Origin: Komagataeibacter kakiaceti JCM 25156
GTDB lineage: Bacteria > Pseudomonadota > Alphaproteobacteria > Acetobacterales > Acetobacteraceae
Direction of reading: 5' to 3'
DNA length: 64,000 nt
NCBI RefSeq assembly: GCF_000613305.1
Contig: NZ_BAIO01000001.1
Span: 36,731 to 100,730 of the forward strand
The stretch's first letter is position 1; every line of letters starts with the position of its first letter. The position numbers and the translations under genes were made by a program. Under the pieces are notes generated by a model. The model worked only from the letters and a program-made list of their open reading frames with translations. It had not been told where the DNA came from and did not search any database. This document shows positions 17,515-27,250 of this stretch, in pieces.

Positions 17515-18915
17515 TCATGACATAGTACTTTCAATGTTTACCCCTAAACCTTCAGAGATATTTTCAAGTATAATATCGCAAGAAGGCTTTTTGTTTGGAA
17601 ACAATATCTGTTTCAGATATTCACGATCAGATTTGTGAGTATCATCAACAGTTTTGTTTTTGTAACCTAGAGCAGTCTTCTTCATTTCTTCAAATGTATA
17701 TACAGTATTCGCACATGCTATGGCTAATTTACCGACAGCATTTAGTTCTGCATGTACACCAGAGTTAAAGAATATCAATGGTTTATCAAATATAGGATAT
17801 TCAATAAAAAAAGAAATTCCGTCCGTTATCATCAGGTCGGATGCTGCAAAAAGCCCTCCATAACGCTCATTTTCATAAGCGCAATTAGGAAGACTCAACC
17901 ATTCTGTCAGGAAGTTATCAAGAGCCGCCTGCGACATGACATTGCGGTTGACCACACTCTTGAAGAGTTCTGGGTGAGGTTTGAGAACAAATTCTATATC
18001 CGATGCCTCACGCGCCCAGGCAACGAAATCCTGATATATTCTATGGAACACGCCAAAATTGAGCCACGGATTGTCGCAACTATGATGTGGCGCCCATATG
18101 ACGCGGAAAGCTTTTTCATGATGAGGATTTTTATCGAATGTTGGCCACGAAGGCGCTTCATTCAGGAGACGTTGTAGTTTCGGGTAACCTGAAAGGACAA
18201 GTTTTTCCGATGGGGCGTGACTGAAAGATTCAAAATACTGCAAAGCATATTTATTTTCACAAAATATGCGCCAGGCGGCCCTATGATAAGGTGTATCACA
18301 GGAGATTTTATTTGTACCTTCCCGTTCGGCCTGCTTGCTCATGTATTTTTCCAGGACAATAAGTCCGTATGGAACAACACATAATTTGGCAAAGCTGAGA
18401 TAATCGGATGAAAATGCGGGAGGATAAAGATCATCCCACTGAGATTGACGAAAGATAATATCTGGCGCCAGACCGCGAAGAATATTCAATCCGGCAAACG
18501 AATCTTCCATATCGAGACGGAGATGAGGAATATTTAGCTTAGTCAGGCCATCACTTGCTCTTTTTTCTCCACTAAAATGAGTATCCCCGCCAAGACGGCG
18601 ATTGATTGTTGCAACGAAAGGTTCAAAAATATCGCTTTCTAGCATTTTTTGGTAAATATCAAATAATGAATCCCATAATTCTATGGAATTAACGAGAAAA
18701 ACCGCCCGTATCTTACGGCCATTAGGTTTTAAATGTGACGATGAAAGTGCTTGAACTGATGCTCGTGTCTGCCTTACCTGCATATGAAGGTCAAGAACAA
18801 CCTGAGATAGGCTTTTCAGAACTTTTTCCGTATATGTCTGTCTTTCCAGCAGATTTGACAATGCCTTTACCACATCATGATTGGAATCCATGGTGTGTTT
18901 TTCATTTCCAGACAT
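17515..18915 (-). CDS. CDP-glycerol/CDP-ribitol glycerophosphotransferase-family protein
   Basis: A 466-residue protein. The first 70 residues are predicted coiled coil. The rest resembles the TagB/TagF/TarL glycerophosphotransferase domain: RVIWAPHHSCDNP, FVLKPHPELF, and ASDLMITDGISFFIEYPIFD followed by KPLIFF, the conserved SD-x-ITDxSS-F-Y-KP block (here TDGISFF). Family members transfer glycerol- or ribitol-phosphate from CDP to a growing chain or glycan at the membrane. AAGGA lies before ATG 18915. With the adjacent Bcs1-like gene it forms a probable two-step ribitol-phosphate route. Acceptor unknown. Confidence 0.8.
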   Translation of the reverse strand: MSGNEKHTMDSNHDVVKALSNLLERQTYTEKVLKSLSQVVLDLHMQVRQTRASVQALSSSHLKPNGRKIRAVFLVNSIELWDSLFDIYQKMLESDIFEPFVATINRRLGGDTHFSGEKRASDGLTKLNIPHLRLDMEDSFAGLNILRGLAPDIIFRQSQWDDLYPPAFSSDYLSFAKLCVVPYGLIVLEKYMSKQAEREGTNKISCDTPYHRAAWRIFCENKYALQYFESFSHAPSEKLVLSGYPKLQRLLNEAPSWPTFDKNPHHEKAFRVIWAPHHSCDNPWLNFGVFHRIYQDFVAWAREASDIEFVLKPHPELFKSVVNRNVMSQAALDNFLTEWLSLPNCAYENERYGGLFAASDLMITDGISFFIEYPIFDKPLIFFNSGVHAELNAVGKLAIACANTVYTFEEMKKTALGYKNKTVDDTHKSDREYLKQILFPNKKPSCDIILENISEGLGVNIESTMS

Positions 18916-19262
18916 AAAGGTTCCTTACTCACCAAATCACTCAGTATGTAGGCCAGATTTTAATTGGGGTTCTTTTTACACGACAACAAAGGTGTAAGAC
19001 AACGCAAGGAGGACATTCAGGACAATCCTCAACGAAACCAGCAGGATTTCTGGCTCGCAGGGTAACTACACATACGTATAGTAGGCCAAAGATAATCCGG
19101 TACTAGGCAGCCTGCATCTGTTTAAAAATAACCGATTGATAAAAAACAACAAAAGTTTTGGTTGCCGCCGTTCTAGAAAAGATGGCATCCAAAACTTTTA
19201 TTATTATCAGTGTGTTATTTGAAAATGACATTCTTCATGTGGACTGGGCACCATTCCCCTTA
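18916..19262. other. Intergenic region with one copy of the intergenic repeat
   Basis: 347 bp between the CDP-glycerol/ribitol transferase start and the cheW 3' end. It contains repeat copy R1 and otherwise shows no gene. The transferase promoter should lie in the first 150 bp, but no clear motif is visible. Confidence 0.5.
19131..19205. repeat. Intergenic hairpin repeat, copy R1 (short form)
   Basis: TTGATAAAAAACAACAAAAG leads into an 11-bp arm AAAAGTTTTGG whose complement CCAAAACTTTT lies about 30 bp later. It shares the left part with copy R3 but lacks the AAGCTT hairpin. It lies just past the cheW stop. Confidence 0.7.
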
Positions 19263-19772
19263 TCAGGGAACATCCGCAGAATTTGTCAGACTGGGCAATT
19301 CGATCCATTTGCTGAACGCATCGATATCGAGATGTCCGATAATCCGGTCTTTTATCGTTATGAGGCCGCTTAAGATCTTATGGGTTCCCTGCCCTGCCGC
19401 CGTAGGAATTGGCTTTATGTCATCATAGGTCAAAGTGACAATATCCTGCACTTTATCGACCAGAAGACCCGCAGGTTCTCCACGCAGTTCAACAATAATC
19501 ACTGCCGCCGGCACGCCACGCTCATTTTCAACCTTATGCTCTTTCCCTGTATCGAAAATAACATGCATGTCGATGACAGGTATCATCGCCCCCCGCAGGT
19601 TCATAACCCCCTTGAGATAGGGCGGAGCGGATGGAAGCGGACTTCCCCCCGTCCAGATACGGATTTCCATGACATAGAGAATGGGGAGCGCATAAGCCTC
19701 CCCATTCACGATAAAGGTCAGTACCTGCAACGCCTGCTGCTGGTCACTATGCCGATTACTGGAAGCAAGCAT
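19263..19772 (-). CDS. cheW: Chemotaxis coupling protein CheW
   Basis: A 169-residue CheW domain protein that links chemoreceptors to the CheA kinase in the cytoplasm. It has LTFIVNGEAYALPILYVMEI, GVMNLRGAMIPVIDM and a terminal GHLDIDAFSKWIEL. Its start overlaps the stop of the upstream receptor gene (TAATG), so the two are translationally coupled. No cheA, cheR, cheB or cheY is in the window, so the rest of the pathway must be elsewhere. Confidence 0.92.
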   Translation of the reverse strand: MLASSNRHSDQQQALQVLTFIVNGEAYALPILYVMEIRIWTGGSPLPSAPPYLKGVMNLRGAMIPVIDMHVIFDTGKEHKVENERGVPAAVIIVELRGEPAGLLVDKVQDIVTLTYDDIKPIPTAAGQGTHKILSGLITIKDRIIGHLDIDAFSKWIELPSLTNSADVP

Positions 19773-21229
19773 TAAAAATCAGCCGCCCATCCATCTAGAG
19801 TTTCAGGGACTTTGGCTCCAGCCGGGAGCTTCTTCTGGGAAGGCTGGGGGGCCGCGATGGTCTTCGGCTTCCCGGATGTTCCCCTCATATGGAAGTGGCT
19901 GACCACCATCATCAGGTTCGAGGCCTGGCTTTTGAGATTATGCGCGGCTGCGGCCGTCTCTTCAACCATGGCCGCGTTCTGCTGGGTCGTGGTGTCTATA
20001 TGGGAGACGGTGGTGTTGATTTCCTTGAGGCTGGCAGCCTGTTCCCGCGCCACGGTCGCGATTTTCGAGACATGGCCACTGATGGATTCCACCTGGGACA
20101 CGACGGTGCGGAGTTCCTTATTGGTCTGTTCGACCAGTTTCACACCATCCGTGACATGACGCTTGGAAATGCCGATAAGATCGCGGATCTGCTTGGCCGA
20201 GTCAGCAGACCGCTGGGCCAGGGAGCGCACCTCATTGGCGACAACGGCAAAGCCACGCCCGGCTTCCCCCGCGCGGGCGGCTTCGACGCCAGCGTTCAGG
20301 GAGAGGAGGTTGGTCTGGAAAGCGATCTCATCAATCATGCCGATAATCGCAGCAACCTTCTCGGAAGAAGCCGCAATTTCCTCGATGGCGACCATCGCGT
20401 CCTGCATGACATCACTCGAACGCTGGACAGAGGAATGCGCCACATCAGCCGAGCGGTTGGTTTCAAGGGCGGCTGTCGCGGTGTTCGAAACGCCCCCGGT
20501 GACATTATTGACGGATGCGGCCGTCTGCCCCAGTGCGGCGGCCTGCCGTTCCGTTCTCTGGGCAAAGTCATCCGAAGCCTGAGCAATTTCCACCGCCCCG
20601 TTCTGGATGAGCGACGATGCTGAGGCAACACGTGTCATGGCGTCGGACAGGGAGATGAGCGCGTCATTGAAGTTCAGACGCAGCGGTTCAAATTCCTTGG
20701 CGAAGGGCGAAGAGAAATGGAATGTCAGATCACCATCCGCCAGCGCCTTGAGGCCACGCCCAAGATCGGCGATCAGGGCGTTCTGCTGAATTTCGCGCTG
20801 ACGGGTCTGCTCCATAAGCACTTCCTGCTCCCGTGCGCTGTCAGCGGCCTGCTTCTGCAGGTCAATCTGGCGCAGAAGTGCATTGCGGAACGTTGAAAGC
20901 GCGTTGGCCAGTCGGCCCGCGCAATCGGTCCAGCTCAGGAACGGTATGTTTTCGTTCAATGTGCCTGATGCAATCCGCTCGGTCAGGCCCGTGATGGTCT
21001 CGAATGGCTTGGCGACACGATTGATCAGCACCCACCGGATGCATACGACCATTACCGAACCAAAGAGAAACTCACCTAGGGTGATGATCCTCTGGTTCTC
21101 AATGGAAAGCTGAAGCTCGAAGCAGATGACCTGAACAAAGATCTGAAAGATCATGTAGGCCTGAAGACAGGCAGTAACTACGGTAATCTTTTTTCTTAGA
21201 GGCGCACGCTCAGTAAACCAATTTAACAT
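19772..21229 (-). CDS. Methyl-accepting chemotaxis protein without a periplasmic sensor domain
   Basis: A 485-residue receptor. Two membrane helices near residues 17-38 and 48-66 are separated by only about ten residues, so there is no periplasmic ligand domain. A HAMP-like linker follows, then the MCP signalling domain with the hairpin tip [20 protein letters not shown] and [20 protein letters not shown]. The C-terminus lacks a CheR/CheB docking pentapeptide. It probably senses an internal or membrane-energy signal. It is coupled to cheW downstream. Confidence 0.9.
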   Translation of the reverse strand: MLNWFTERAPLRKKITVVTACLQAYMIFQIFVQVICFELQLSIENQRIITLGEFLFGSVMVVCIRWVLINRVAKPFETITGLTERIASGTLNENIPFLSWTDCAGRLANALSTFRNALLRQIDLQKQAADSAREQEVLMEQTRQREIQQNALIADLGRGLKALADGDLTFHFSSPFAKEFEPLRLNFNDALISLSDAMTRVASASSLIQNGAVEIAQASDDFAQRTERQAAALGQTAASVNNVTGGVSNTATAALETNRSADVAHSSVQRSSDVMQDAMVAIEEIAASSEKVAAIIGMIDEIAFQTNLLSLNAGVEAARAGEAGRGFAVVANEVRSLAQRSADSAKQIRDLIGISKRHVTDGVKLVEQTNKELRTVVSQVESISGHVSKIATVAREQAASLKEINTTVSHIDTTTQQNAAMVEETAAAAHNLKSQASNLMMVVSHFHMRGTSGKPKTIAAPQPSQKKLPAGAKVPETLDGWAADF

Positions 21230-21532
21230 GTTACTGTACCATTTATGTTTGTTGCGCGCAGATAAAGCACGGTCATGACGCAGCGCGGCACTGTTCGGAT
21301 GGGAAGATTATCGGCCAGATATTCTGTTGTTGGCAACGCATTCAGAGACCATCATTCTATACCCCCGTTTCTAGATTGCGTCACGCAAATGGAAAAGAGG
21401 GCCCCACACATGGCTGCCATTTTAGCAGTCACTTGTCTTGATAGTTTCCCTAATATATTCCGGTCTTGAGATATATGTGCATCCTTGGCTCCGCGCTGGC
21501 CGTTACTACTTTAGGTTGAAAGTAATACACTC
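21230..21532. other. Divergent intergenic region, mcp / response regulator
   Basis: 303 bp holding the promoters of mcp (minus) and the regulator gene (plus). No gene or clear motif is visible. Confidence 0.4.
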
Positions 21533-22242
21533 ATGACGGGAGACGGGACGGATGCCCATGTGCTGCTGGTTGAAGCTGAAAAGACGACCCGTGATCTCTA
21601 TAACGCCGTTCTGCTTGGCTCCGGGTTCGCAACCGAACTGGCCACTTCAATCCTGGAACTGAAGCGGCGCATCCGGTACACGAAATTCGATATCATCCTG
21701 CTCGAATTACAGCTACCCGATGGCAATGCGCTGGAGACCATATCGGAACTGCGGCGCGATACATCCGCCGGCATTATTGTGGCGACATCATGCTGCACAA
21801 TGAATGATCGTTTGCGTGGACTGGAAAATGGCGCGGATGATTATCTTGAAAAACCGCTGCATCCGCGGGAACTTGTCGCGCGTGTTCGCAATTTGTCGCA
21901 GCGGTTGAACATGGCGGCCGGGCCGGGCAAGGAAGGCTGGTTTACCATTTTGCCGGATGGAAGATCGACCTTGCCACACGAAAGATATGGCTACATAGCA
22001 ACATCGAGATACACCTGACGGAAAATGAATTCAGGCTGCTTGACACCCTGATCCGCAATGCGCCTAGGCCGGTGCATCGTGATCGTCTTCTTATGCTGCT
22101 TGATGAAGATATTACGGTTCGCGCTGTTGATAAAGCGATCTACCGGATGCGTACAAAGCTGCACGCCGTTCTTGGCAAGTCGGAGCCATTTGTCGAAACC
22201 GTTCATGGTTTCGGTTACAGGCTTGTTGCCAAACGGTTATGA
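21533..22242 (+). pseudogene. OmpR/PhoB-type response regulator with atypical receiver, frameshifted
   Basis: ATG 21533. A receiver-like domain spans residues about 9-125: HVLLVEAEK, FDIILLELQLPDG and GADDYLEKP. The phosphoacceptor position is Glu (LLELQ) and one of the two acidic-pocket residues is Ala, so phosphorylation is unlikely in the normal way. After one missing base near 21945 (TTACCATTTTGCC, probably one T short) the winged helix follows: WKIDLATRKIW, LTENEFRLLDTLI and VDKAIYRMRTKLHAVLG, ending FVETVHGFGYRLVAKRL at 22242. It lies beside mcp-cheW and flgE, so it may control motility genes. Confidence 0.8.
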
Positions 22243-22330
22243 TCCCGTTTCTTTTTTAGAAAAACCATTCAGGGGATTCATGCCGCGCGCACCAGTTTTT
22301 GCGTAGGCAGATATTTCCCGACTGTTACGG

Positions 22331-22362
22331 AAAAGACCGGCCCGCATCATGGCGGACCGGTC
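22331..22362 (-). terminator. Rho-independent terminator after flgE
   Basis: On the minus strand the stem GACCGGTCCGC / GCGGGCCGGTC (one mismatch, short loop) is followed by TTTT. It lies directly downstream of the flgE stop at 22369. Confidence 0.75.
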
Positions 22363-22368
22363 AGATCA

Positions 22369-24107
22369 TTATGACTGCTTCATTGCAATCGTGGTCTGGA
22401 GCAGTTCATCGGCGGTCGTGACCACTTTCGTATTGGCCGAATAGGCTTCCTGGGCAACGATCAGGGAGGACAGATCGCTGGTCAGATCCGTGGTCGAGGA
22501 TTCCACATAACCGACCGAGAGGGTTCCCGTACCATTCTCACCCACAACACCTGTTTTCGCGCTGCCAGAGTTCGCGGTGGCGGTATAGGCCTGTCCATCA
22601 ACAGCGTTCAGGCCATCGACATTGGCGAAGTTGCTCAGGGCAACCTTGCCGATAAGCTGCGTGTCGCCGTTATCGAACTCGGCCATGATGGACCCGTCAC
22701 TTTCGATCTCGCTCCTGTATAAGTACCACTCGATACACTGTCCGAAGTCAATGACGTAGTATCGGTGGACAGGGCCGTTGTCGAAAGGGAAGCGCCACTG
22801 AGATCCATGGTGTAGGTCGTATTGTCAACGGATGCCGTCAGGCTGCTCAATCCCGATACCGTTGTGCTGGGATTGGTCAGATCGGTAACGGATTTGACCG
22901 AACCATCCGTATTGAAAACAACGCTGTAAGAGTCGGAACTGACGGACGAAGTGGAAGAACTGTCGTAAGGATTGACCGCTGAAACCGTCCACGTCGCGGG
23001 GGATGCGGATGTCTGGGTCCATTTGACGGAAACAGGCGTGGTTCCGACATCCGTCGGCGCCGTTACATAGGACTGATCCGAGCCCGTGGTTGTTCCCAGC
23101 AGGGTATTGGCAGCCATCGAAATGGTCTTGGTCGATGTATCGGCTGTCAGGGCCGTGACCTGGCTTGTGCTGACGGTGTTGCTGCCGGCCGCCGCCATTG
23201 TGGTGCCGCTTGTGCCGCCGATTGTACCCAGGTCAAGCTGCATGGTCTGCGTGACGCCATCGTAATCAGCTGAAATGGGGATCGAGGCGGTAGCGCCGGT
23301 GGTGGTCGAGCCAACGGTTGCGCCTGTTGTCGCATTCATGACGGAAGCCAGTGTACCATCACTATTGAATGTGACCTGATAGTCATTCGCTGCGATCGAG
23401 CCCGTTCCGCTCGCGTCATAGGCGCTGACATCCCAGACCAGCGGGTTGCTCGAACTCTGTGTCCACGAAACGCCAACCTCATGGGGCTGGGCATTCGCGT
23501 CATATGTCGTGACCGGAGCGGTCGTATATGTCTGGGGTGTATAGCTTGTGCTATCGGACGGCAGGGTGCCAATCACAGCGGACTGGGTCAGGGTTGTCGT
23601 TTCCGTGGGACGGAACGCAACATTGGCGATGTTGATCTGGGTCAGATTGTTGCTGACCTGCCCGGTCTGGCTGTTGACCATGTAGCCATCAAGATAATAA
23701 CCGGCGGTGTTGACCAGATAACCGTCCTTGTTCTCGTAGAATTCGCCGTTGCGCGTATAGTACTGTTCATCCTGGAACTGGGTCGTTCCAGCCGTGGTCG
23801 CGCCGGTTTCCTCGGAGACGTCGAAGAGGCCATTGCCCGAAATCGACATGGCCAGACTGTCGGTGCTGGCGGAGGCCGTGCCCTGCTGGTCCACATGCTG
23901 GATGGTCAGGGCGGAGACGGAATCCGAGATGTCCGCAGACGAGGAATTGCCATTCAGCGAGTCCGCCACAAAATCCTGAAAGGCCGTGGAGTCAGCCTTG
24001 TAACCCACCGTCTGACTATTGGCGATGTTGTTACTAAGGTTTGTAAAGGCGGTCGACTGCGCGTCAATCCCGCTGACAGCCGTAGTAAGGGCATTAAAAA
24101 TCGACAT
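22369..24107 (-). pseudogene. flgE: Flagellar hook protein FlgE, frameshifted near the C-terminus
   Basis: The start is ATG 24107 with AGGGACAG upstream. The N-terminus MSIFNALTTAVSGIDAQSTA and NLSNNIANSQTVGYKADSTA is the hook/rod D0 signature. A Thr/Ser/Ala-rich D1-D2 region follows and carries FDVSEETGATTAG and YYTRNGEFYENKDGYLVNTA. The frame breaks near 22712 and resumes as AEFDNGDTQLIGKVALSNFA, ending in the conserved LIVAQEAYSANTKVVTTADE and LLQT segment. Combined length is about 580 residues, within the hook-protein range. One missing base explains the break. Confidence 0.88.
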
Positions 24108-24420
24108 GAGCTGTCCCTGACCCGAGCGCGCTGTTGTCTGTCCCGTCCGCCAGCCGGCAGAAAAAAACCATCGTCCCACCATGCCGATGATACCGCATGA
24201 TGCTGCCAGCCTGCCGTTTCCGGGCGGGCGGCATAAGCCAGTGGCTTTTACGGGCATGGAATGGCGGCCGAAACATCCCCAGCGCGTCACCTGTGCCTAT
24301 GTTTTTTCTGACTAGCATGCGCATCGCGAAATGCAAGGATTTCCTTCAATCCGCCCTTCCGGTTACCCTTTGTAACCCGGTGAAACACATTATGCCGGAG
24401 CGTTGGCGGCTTTCATCCAC

Positions 24421-25506
24421 CTAACGCGGGGACGCACGGGACCCCGGGGTCTTGAGTTTCATCACATAGGCGATAATGGCGGCCACGGGCTGGAAATATT
24501 CCGGGGGTATTTCAGAATCCAGCGGGAGTGTGTACAGGGCGCGCGCCAGTGGCGGGTTCGCGACCACGGGCACCCGTGCGTCTTCCGCCGCATGGCGGAT
24601 ACGGGCGGCAAGATCATCCGCTCCCTTGGCGACGATCTGGGGCGCGCTGTCCATGCCGCTTTCATACAGAAGCGCAACGGCATAGTGTGTGGGGTTCGTG
24701 ACCACGACCGTGGCTTTCTGGACCGCCTCGATCATACGGCGGCGGGCGCGGCGGCGGCGGATCATCTGCAGGCGCCGTTTTACAAGCGGATCCCCCTCGG
24801 TCTGGCGCGCTTCTTCCTTGATGTCCTGGAAGCTCATGCGCAGCCCGCGTATTCTGTTATAGCGCGTCCACAGATCATCCAGCAGGGCAATACCGCATTG
24901 CACGACAAGAATGATCAGCGTGGCATAGGCAAACCATGAAATGAGTTCTTTGGTGAGGCGGATGGTCGTCCATCGTTCGGCTTCCGGGGCGATCTGGATC
25001 GTTCCCTTGGCCACGCCGTAAAGAAGGAACCCGAACACGATGAACTTGGTGCAGCTTTTCAGGGTTTCGATCAGGTTGGTCAGGCTGAAAAGACGCTTGA
25101 TGCCCCGCATGGGTGACAGGCGCGTAAGATCGGGGGCGAGCGCCTCGGGCCGCCACAGAAACCCGGTCTGCAGCAGGCCGCAGATGGTGACGACAACAAT
25201 GCTGACACATACGAGCGGCGCCGCAAGCAACGCCCCTTCAAGCCCCATCTGTATGGCGACCCGCTGGATGGATGTCATGTCCTGCGGGATGCTGTCAAAA
25301 TGGCTCATGATGCCGCGCATATGCTCGATGAACCTGTGACCCGACCTGGCAGATGTCAGGGTAAAGATGAGCAGGAATCCGCCCAGAGCCAGAAGCATCT
25401 GCAATTCGCGGGACTGGGCGACATTCCCTTCCTCACGCGCGCTCTGAAGTTTTCTTTCGGTAGGGGCCTGACTCCGTTCGCCGCCACCGGATCCTTCATC
25501 CGCCAT
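24421..25506 (-). CDS. flhB: Flagellar export gate protein FlhB
   Basis: 361 residues. The basic N-terminus SQAPTERKLQSAREEGNVAQ, four membrane helices and the autocleavage motif NPTH (VVTNPTHYAVALLYES) define FlhB, the substrate-specificity switch of the flagellar export apparatus. The start is ATG 25506. fliR, fliQ and fliE lie upstream on the same strand, giving a fliE-fliQ-fliR-flhB order. Confidence 0.93.
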   Translation of the reverse strand: MADEGSGGGERSQAPTERKLQSAREEGNVAQSRELQMLLALGGFLLIFTLTSARSGHRFIEHMRGIMSHFDSIPQDMTSIQRVAIQMGLEGALLAAPLVCVSIVVVTICGLLQTGFLWRPEALAPDLTRLSPMRGIKRLFSLTNLIETLKSCTKFIVFGFLLYGVAKGTIQIAPEAERWTTIRLTKELISWFAYATLIILVVQCGIALLDDLWTRYNRIRGLRMSFQDIKEEARQTEGDPLVKRRLQMIRRRRARRRMIEAVQKATVVVTNPTHYAVALLYESGMDSAPQIVAKGADDLAARIRHAAEDARVPVVANPPLARALYTLPLDSEIPPEYFQPVAAIIAYVMKLKTPGSRASPR

Positions 25507-25518
25507 ATGGCCCTGTCC

Positions 25519-26333
25519 TTAATGCCGCGCGCCGCCGCCGGCGCTTATTCCCGGCAGGCCGATGAGCAGGTCACTCATCCTCTGCTGCCAGAAACCGGTC
25601 ATGACCTGAATCAGCATGGCCAGAAGCAGCACGCCACCCAGCAACTGTGCCGGCATGGCCAGTGAATAGACCTGGATGGCGGGAAGCAGCCGGTTCAGGA
25701 CACCCAGCATCGCGGGCCATAGGGTGCCGATCAGGACAAATGGCGCGGCGAGCTGGAGTGCCAGGCGAATGTCTGCGCCGTGGTTTCAGTAACGCTTCGG
25801 GCCATGTCACCCAGCGGTGGCATATGCCCCGGTGGAAACAGGTTGTATGAACCCGCAATCGCCGCCAGCGGCAGCACGTACAGGCCCGTTATCAGGAAAA
25901 TGACCGGGATCAGCGAGGACGCCATATGGCTGATCGCCGTGCTGCCCGCGCCCAGTTCGGCATCCGGCTGGAGCACACTGGCCAGCCCGGTGAAAACGGC
26001 GATGATCTGCATGGAAATCGTAAGCGCCATGGCCAGAAGCCGGGCCAGTGACCCGATGAATACACCGCACAGCAACTCGCCCACGATAATCGCGACCGCC
26101 AGCGAGGGTATATGCAGCGCCTGCCCCGAGACCTCCATGATATGATCCTGCACCACCGGCAGAATCGTTATCGTCGTGGCGAGAGCAAGACCGGCCCTGA
26201 CCACCATGGGGGATGTGGTCTCCCCCAGGGCGGGGGCGGCCATGATCAGGGCGCTGACACGGCAGAGGACAACAAGGAACATGGCGGCCAGAACGGCGAT
26301 GGATCCGCCGGGAAAGGACGGATCGTCCATCAT
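25519..26333 (-). pseudogene. fliR: Flagellar export gate protein FliR, frameshifted
   Basis: The first 180 residues have the FliR features SIAVLAAMFLVVLCRVSALI, APALGETTSPMVVRAGLALA and GELLCGVFIGSLARLLAMAL. The frame breaks near 25762, after TAQTFA, and continues one frame over as LALQLAAPFVLIGTLWPAML, ending in LLIGLPGISAGGGARH. A single missing C in GCCTGG would restore a protein of about 271 residues. FliR sits with FliP and FliQ in the membrane export gate. Confidence 0.88.
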
Positions 26334-26367
26334 CCCGAAAATGCCGCCTGCCGGTTCCGGTCAATGT

Positions 26368-26643
26368 TCATGAGCCACCGACCATGACCATCTGGTCAAA
26401 GATCGCCTGCGCGTATGTATGCAATGTGGAATACATGAACGACCCCGTCAGCAGGAGAGCGCCCATGGCGGCCACGAATTTCGGCACGAAGGAAAGCGTT
26501 GCCTCACTCACCTGCGTCATGGCCTGAAACAGGGAAACCAGCAACCCCGCGCATAGCGACGCCAGCAGGGATGGCGCGCCCATCTTTACGGCCACAATCA
26601 GTGTCTGGCGCAGTATTTCATGAATATCGACCGTATGATGCAT
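26368..26643 (-). CDS. fliQ: Flagellar export gate protein FliQ
   Basis: 91 residues with two membrane helices and the FliQ signature GLLVSLFQAMTQVSEATLSF followed by VPKF. It is a small integral subunit of the FliPQR export gate. It lies between fliE (9 bp upstream) and fliR. Confidence 0.93.
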   Translation of the reverse strand: MHHTVDIHEILRQTLIVAVKMGAPSLLASLCAGLLVSLFQAMTQVSEATLSFVPKFVAAMGALLLTGSFMYSTLHTYAQAIFDQMVMVGGS

Positions 26644-26652
26644 ATGGCGGTC

Positions 26653-26994
26653 TCAGATCGACATTTTCATGACGTCCTGATAGGCCTGAACAACCCTGTC
26701 CCTGACCGTGGTAACGGTTTGTAGGGTCAGTTTGGCTTCCTCGACAGAGGTGGTTATGTCCGTAAGATTGCCCTTGCCCGACAGCCCGGCGGCGGTCTGG
26801 GCCTCGGCTGTTTTGCCGGTGCTGATGGCGCCCCTGACCGCGTTATCCAGTGCTGCGGTAAAGCCGGATACGGGATCCGAGGACTGTGAACCGCCATCAG
26901 TGTCCGTATCGCCGGTGGTTGACTGCGCCGCCTGCTGCGTCAGACCATAGGCGTTGTTCGCGTCGAGACTGCGTGTGGTGATATCGCTTATCAT
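26653..26994 (-). CDS. fliE: Hook-basal body protein FliE
   Basis: 113 residues starting MISDITTRSLDANNAYGLTQ. A low-complexity middle precedes the conserved C-terminal half (SVEEAKLTLQTVTTVRDRVV followed by QAYQDVMKMSI), the FliE signature. FliE links the MS-ring to the proximal rod. flgB and flgC, which usually precede fliE, are absent here; the upstream gene is an unrelated secreted protein on the other strand. Confidence 0.92.
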   Translation of the reverse strand: MISDITTRSLDANNAYGLTQQAAQSTTGDTDTDGGSQSSDPVSGFTAALDNAVRGAISTGKTAEAQTAAGLSGKGNLTDITTSVEEAKLTLQTVTTVRDRVVQAYQDVMKMSI

Positions 26995-27250
26995 CGTGTT
27001 CCCGTTCAGCCCCCGCATGTCTGTCAAGGGGTGAAAGCGCATTCCTGCCAGTTAATCATGTGATCAATAGCCCAGTGCTTCAGTCATCACAAGTCCCGCG
27101 GGCTTTATGGGCCTGTCATAGCCTTCCAGTCATGTCCCGGGCCAGACAGCCATGGCAAATGGGATTGCCATGGACTAACAATCAACCCGGACCTTCGTAT
27201 GGAGGTAGATCATCTCCCGGTTCCCTGTTCGTGGGAAAGGACGTAATTGA

